Below are positions 21,128 through 21,166 of a DNA stretch of 21,166 nucleotides, piece after piece. This DNA comes from CAG-582 sp964551965. GTDB taxonomy: Bacteria > Bacillota_I > Bacilli_A > RF39 > UBA660. Every line of letters begins with the position of its first letter. The first letter of the stretch is position 1. The position numbers were made by a program, and so were the translations under genes. The notes beneath the pieces are model-generated. The model made no database searches. It was given only the letters and a program-made list of their open reading frames with translations, and had not been told where the DNA came from. Location of the stretch: positions 1 to 21,166 of the forward strand of contig CAZKFB010000020.1 of the NCBI GenBank assembly GCA_964551965.1, written 5' to 3'.

Positions 21128-21166
21128 GCCGACATAGCGTAACTGGCAGCGCAACTGACTTGTAAT
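21128..21166 (+). tRNA. tRNA-Thr(UGU), 5' part
   Basis: Starts GCCGACATAGCG and reaches the anticodon loop CTTGTAA (TGT) before the window ends. The D-stem is GCGT/GCGC instead of the usual GCTC/GAGC, a paired change. Confidence 0.88.

Overview
This is an AT-rich stretch of a low-GC Firmicutes (Bacilli) chromosome read with the standard bacterial code: Trp is TGG, and TGA serves as a stop (for example at 4619-4621). Short or overlapping gene junctions, AGGTGAT-type ribosome binding sites and many hairpin-plus-T terminators suggest a compact genome. CotF-, YunB- and YutH-like proteins point to a spore former or a descendant of one. An uncultured gut lineage near the Erysipelotrichia or RF39-type Bacilli would fit, but that placement is inference.

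Left end (1-1659) looks accessory. Two leftward genes begin almost identically: a partial one at 1-29 and a Cys-rich 163-residue protein at 125-616. A rightward tyrosine recombinase follows. The two gene starts share a 41-base direct repeat 587 bases apart, so this looks like the last units of a tandem family beside a recombinase.

Region 1716-5036 holds four rightward genes that are mostly unfamiliar: a short FtsK/SpoIIIE-like ATPase, an overlapping degenerate methyltransferase-like protein, and a second pair of helical proteins of 550 and 136 residues.

Region 5045-13518 is a mixed housekeeping block: a lipoprotein with a GH25 muramidase domain, a CpXC zinc-binding protein coupled to an ABC-F ATPase, a CotF-like pair including an unlisted 59-residue gene, a small gluzincin-like metalloprotease, a CDF metal exporter, a membrane-anchored thioredoxin-fold protein, TrmL, a BtaA-like SAM-dependent protein, and a ferredoxin with a metallothionein-like tail.

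Region 13624-20046 has a yun/yut flavour known from Bacillus: YunB, YutD, YutH and a NifU-like YutI homologue, interleaved with lineage-specific proteins (two tail-anchored, one long and disordered), then a YugI-like S1 protein. yunB and yutH have matching sporulation-type promoters that appear to give leaderless messages.

The right end is a tRNA region: Ser(UGA), initiator Met(CAU), Asp(GUC) and Phe(GAA), a terminator and about 360 bases without a gene, then Leu(UAA), Val(UAC) and the 5' part of Thr(UGU). Three neighbouring tRNAs each carry one mismatched stem pair.
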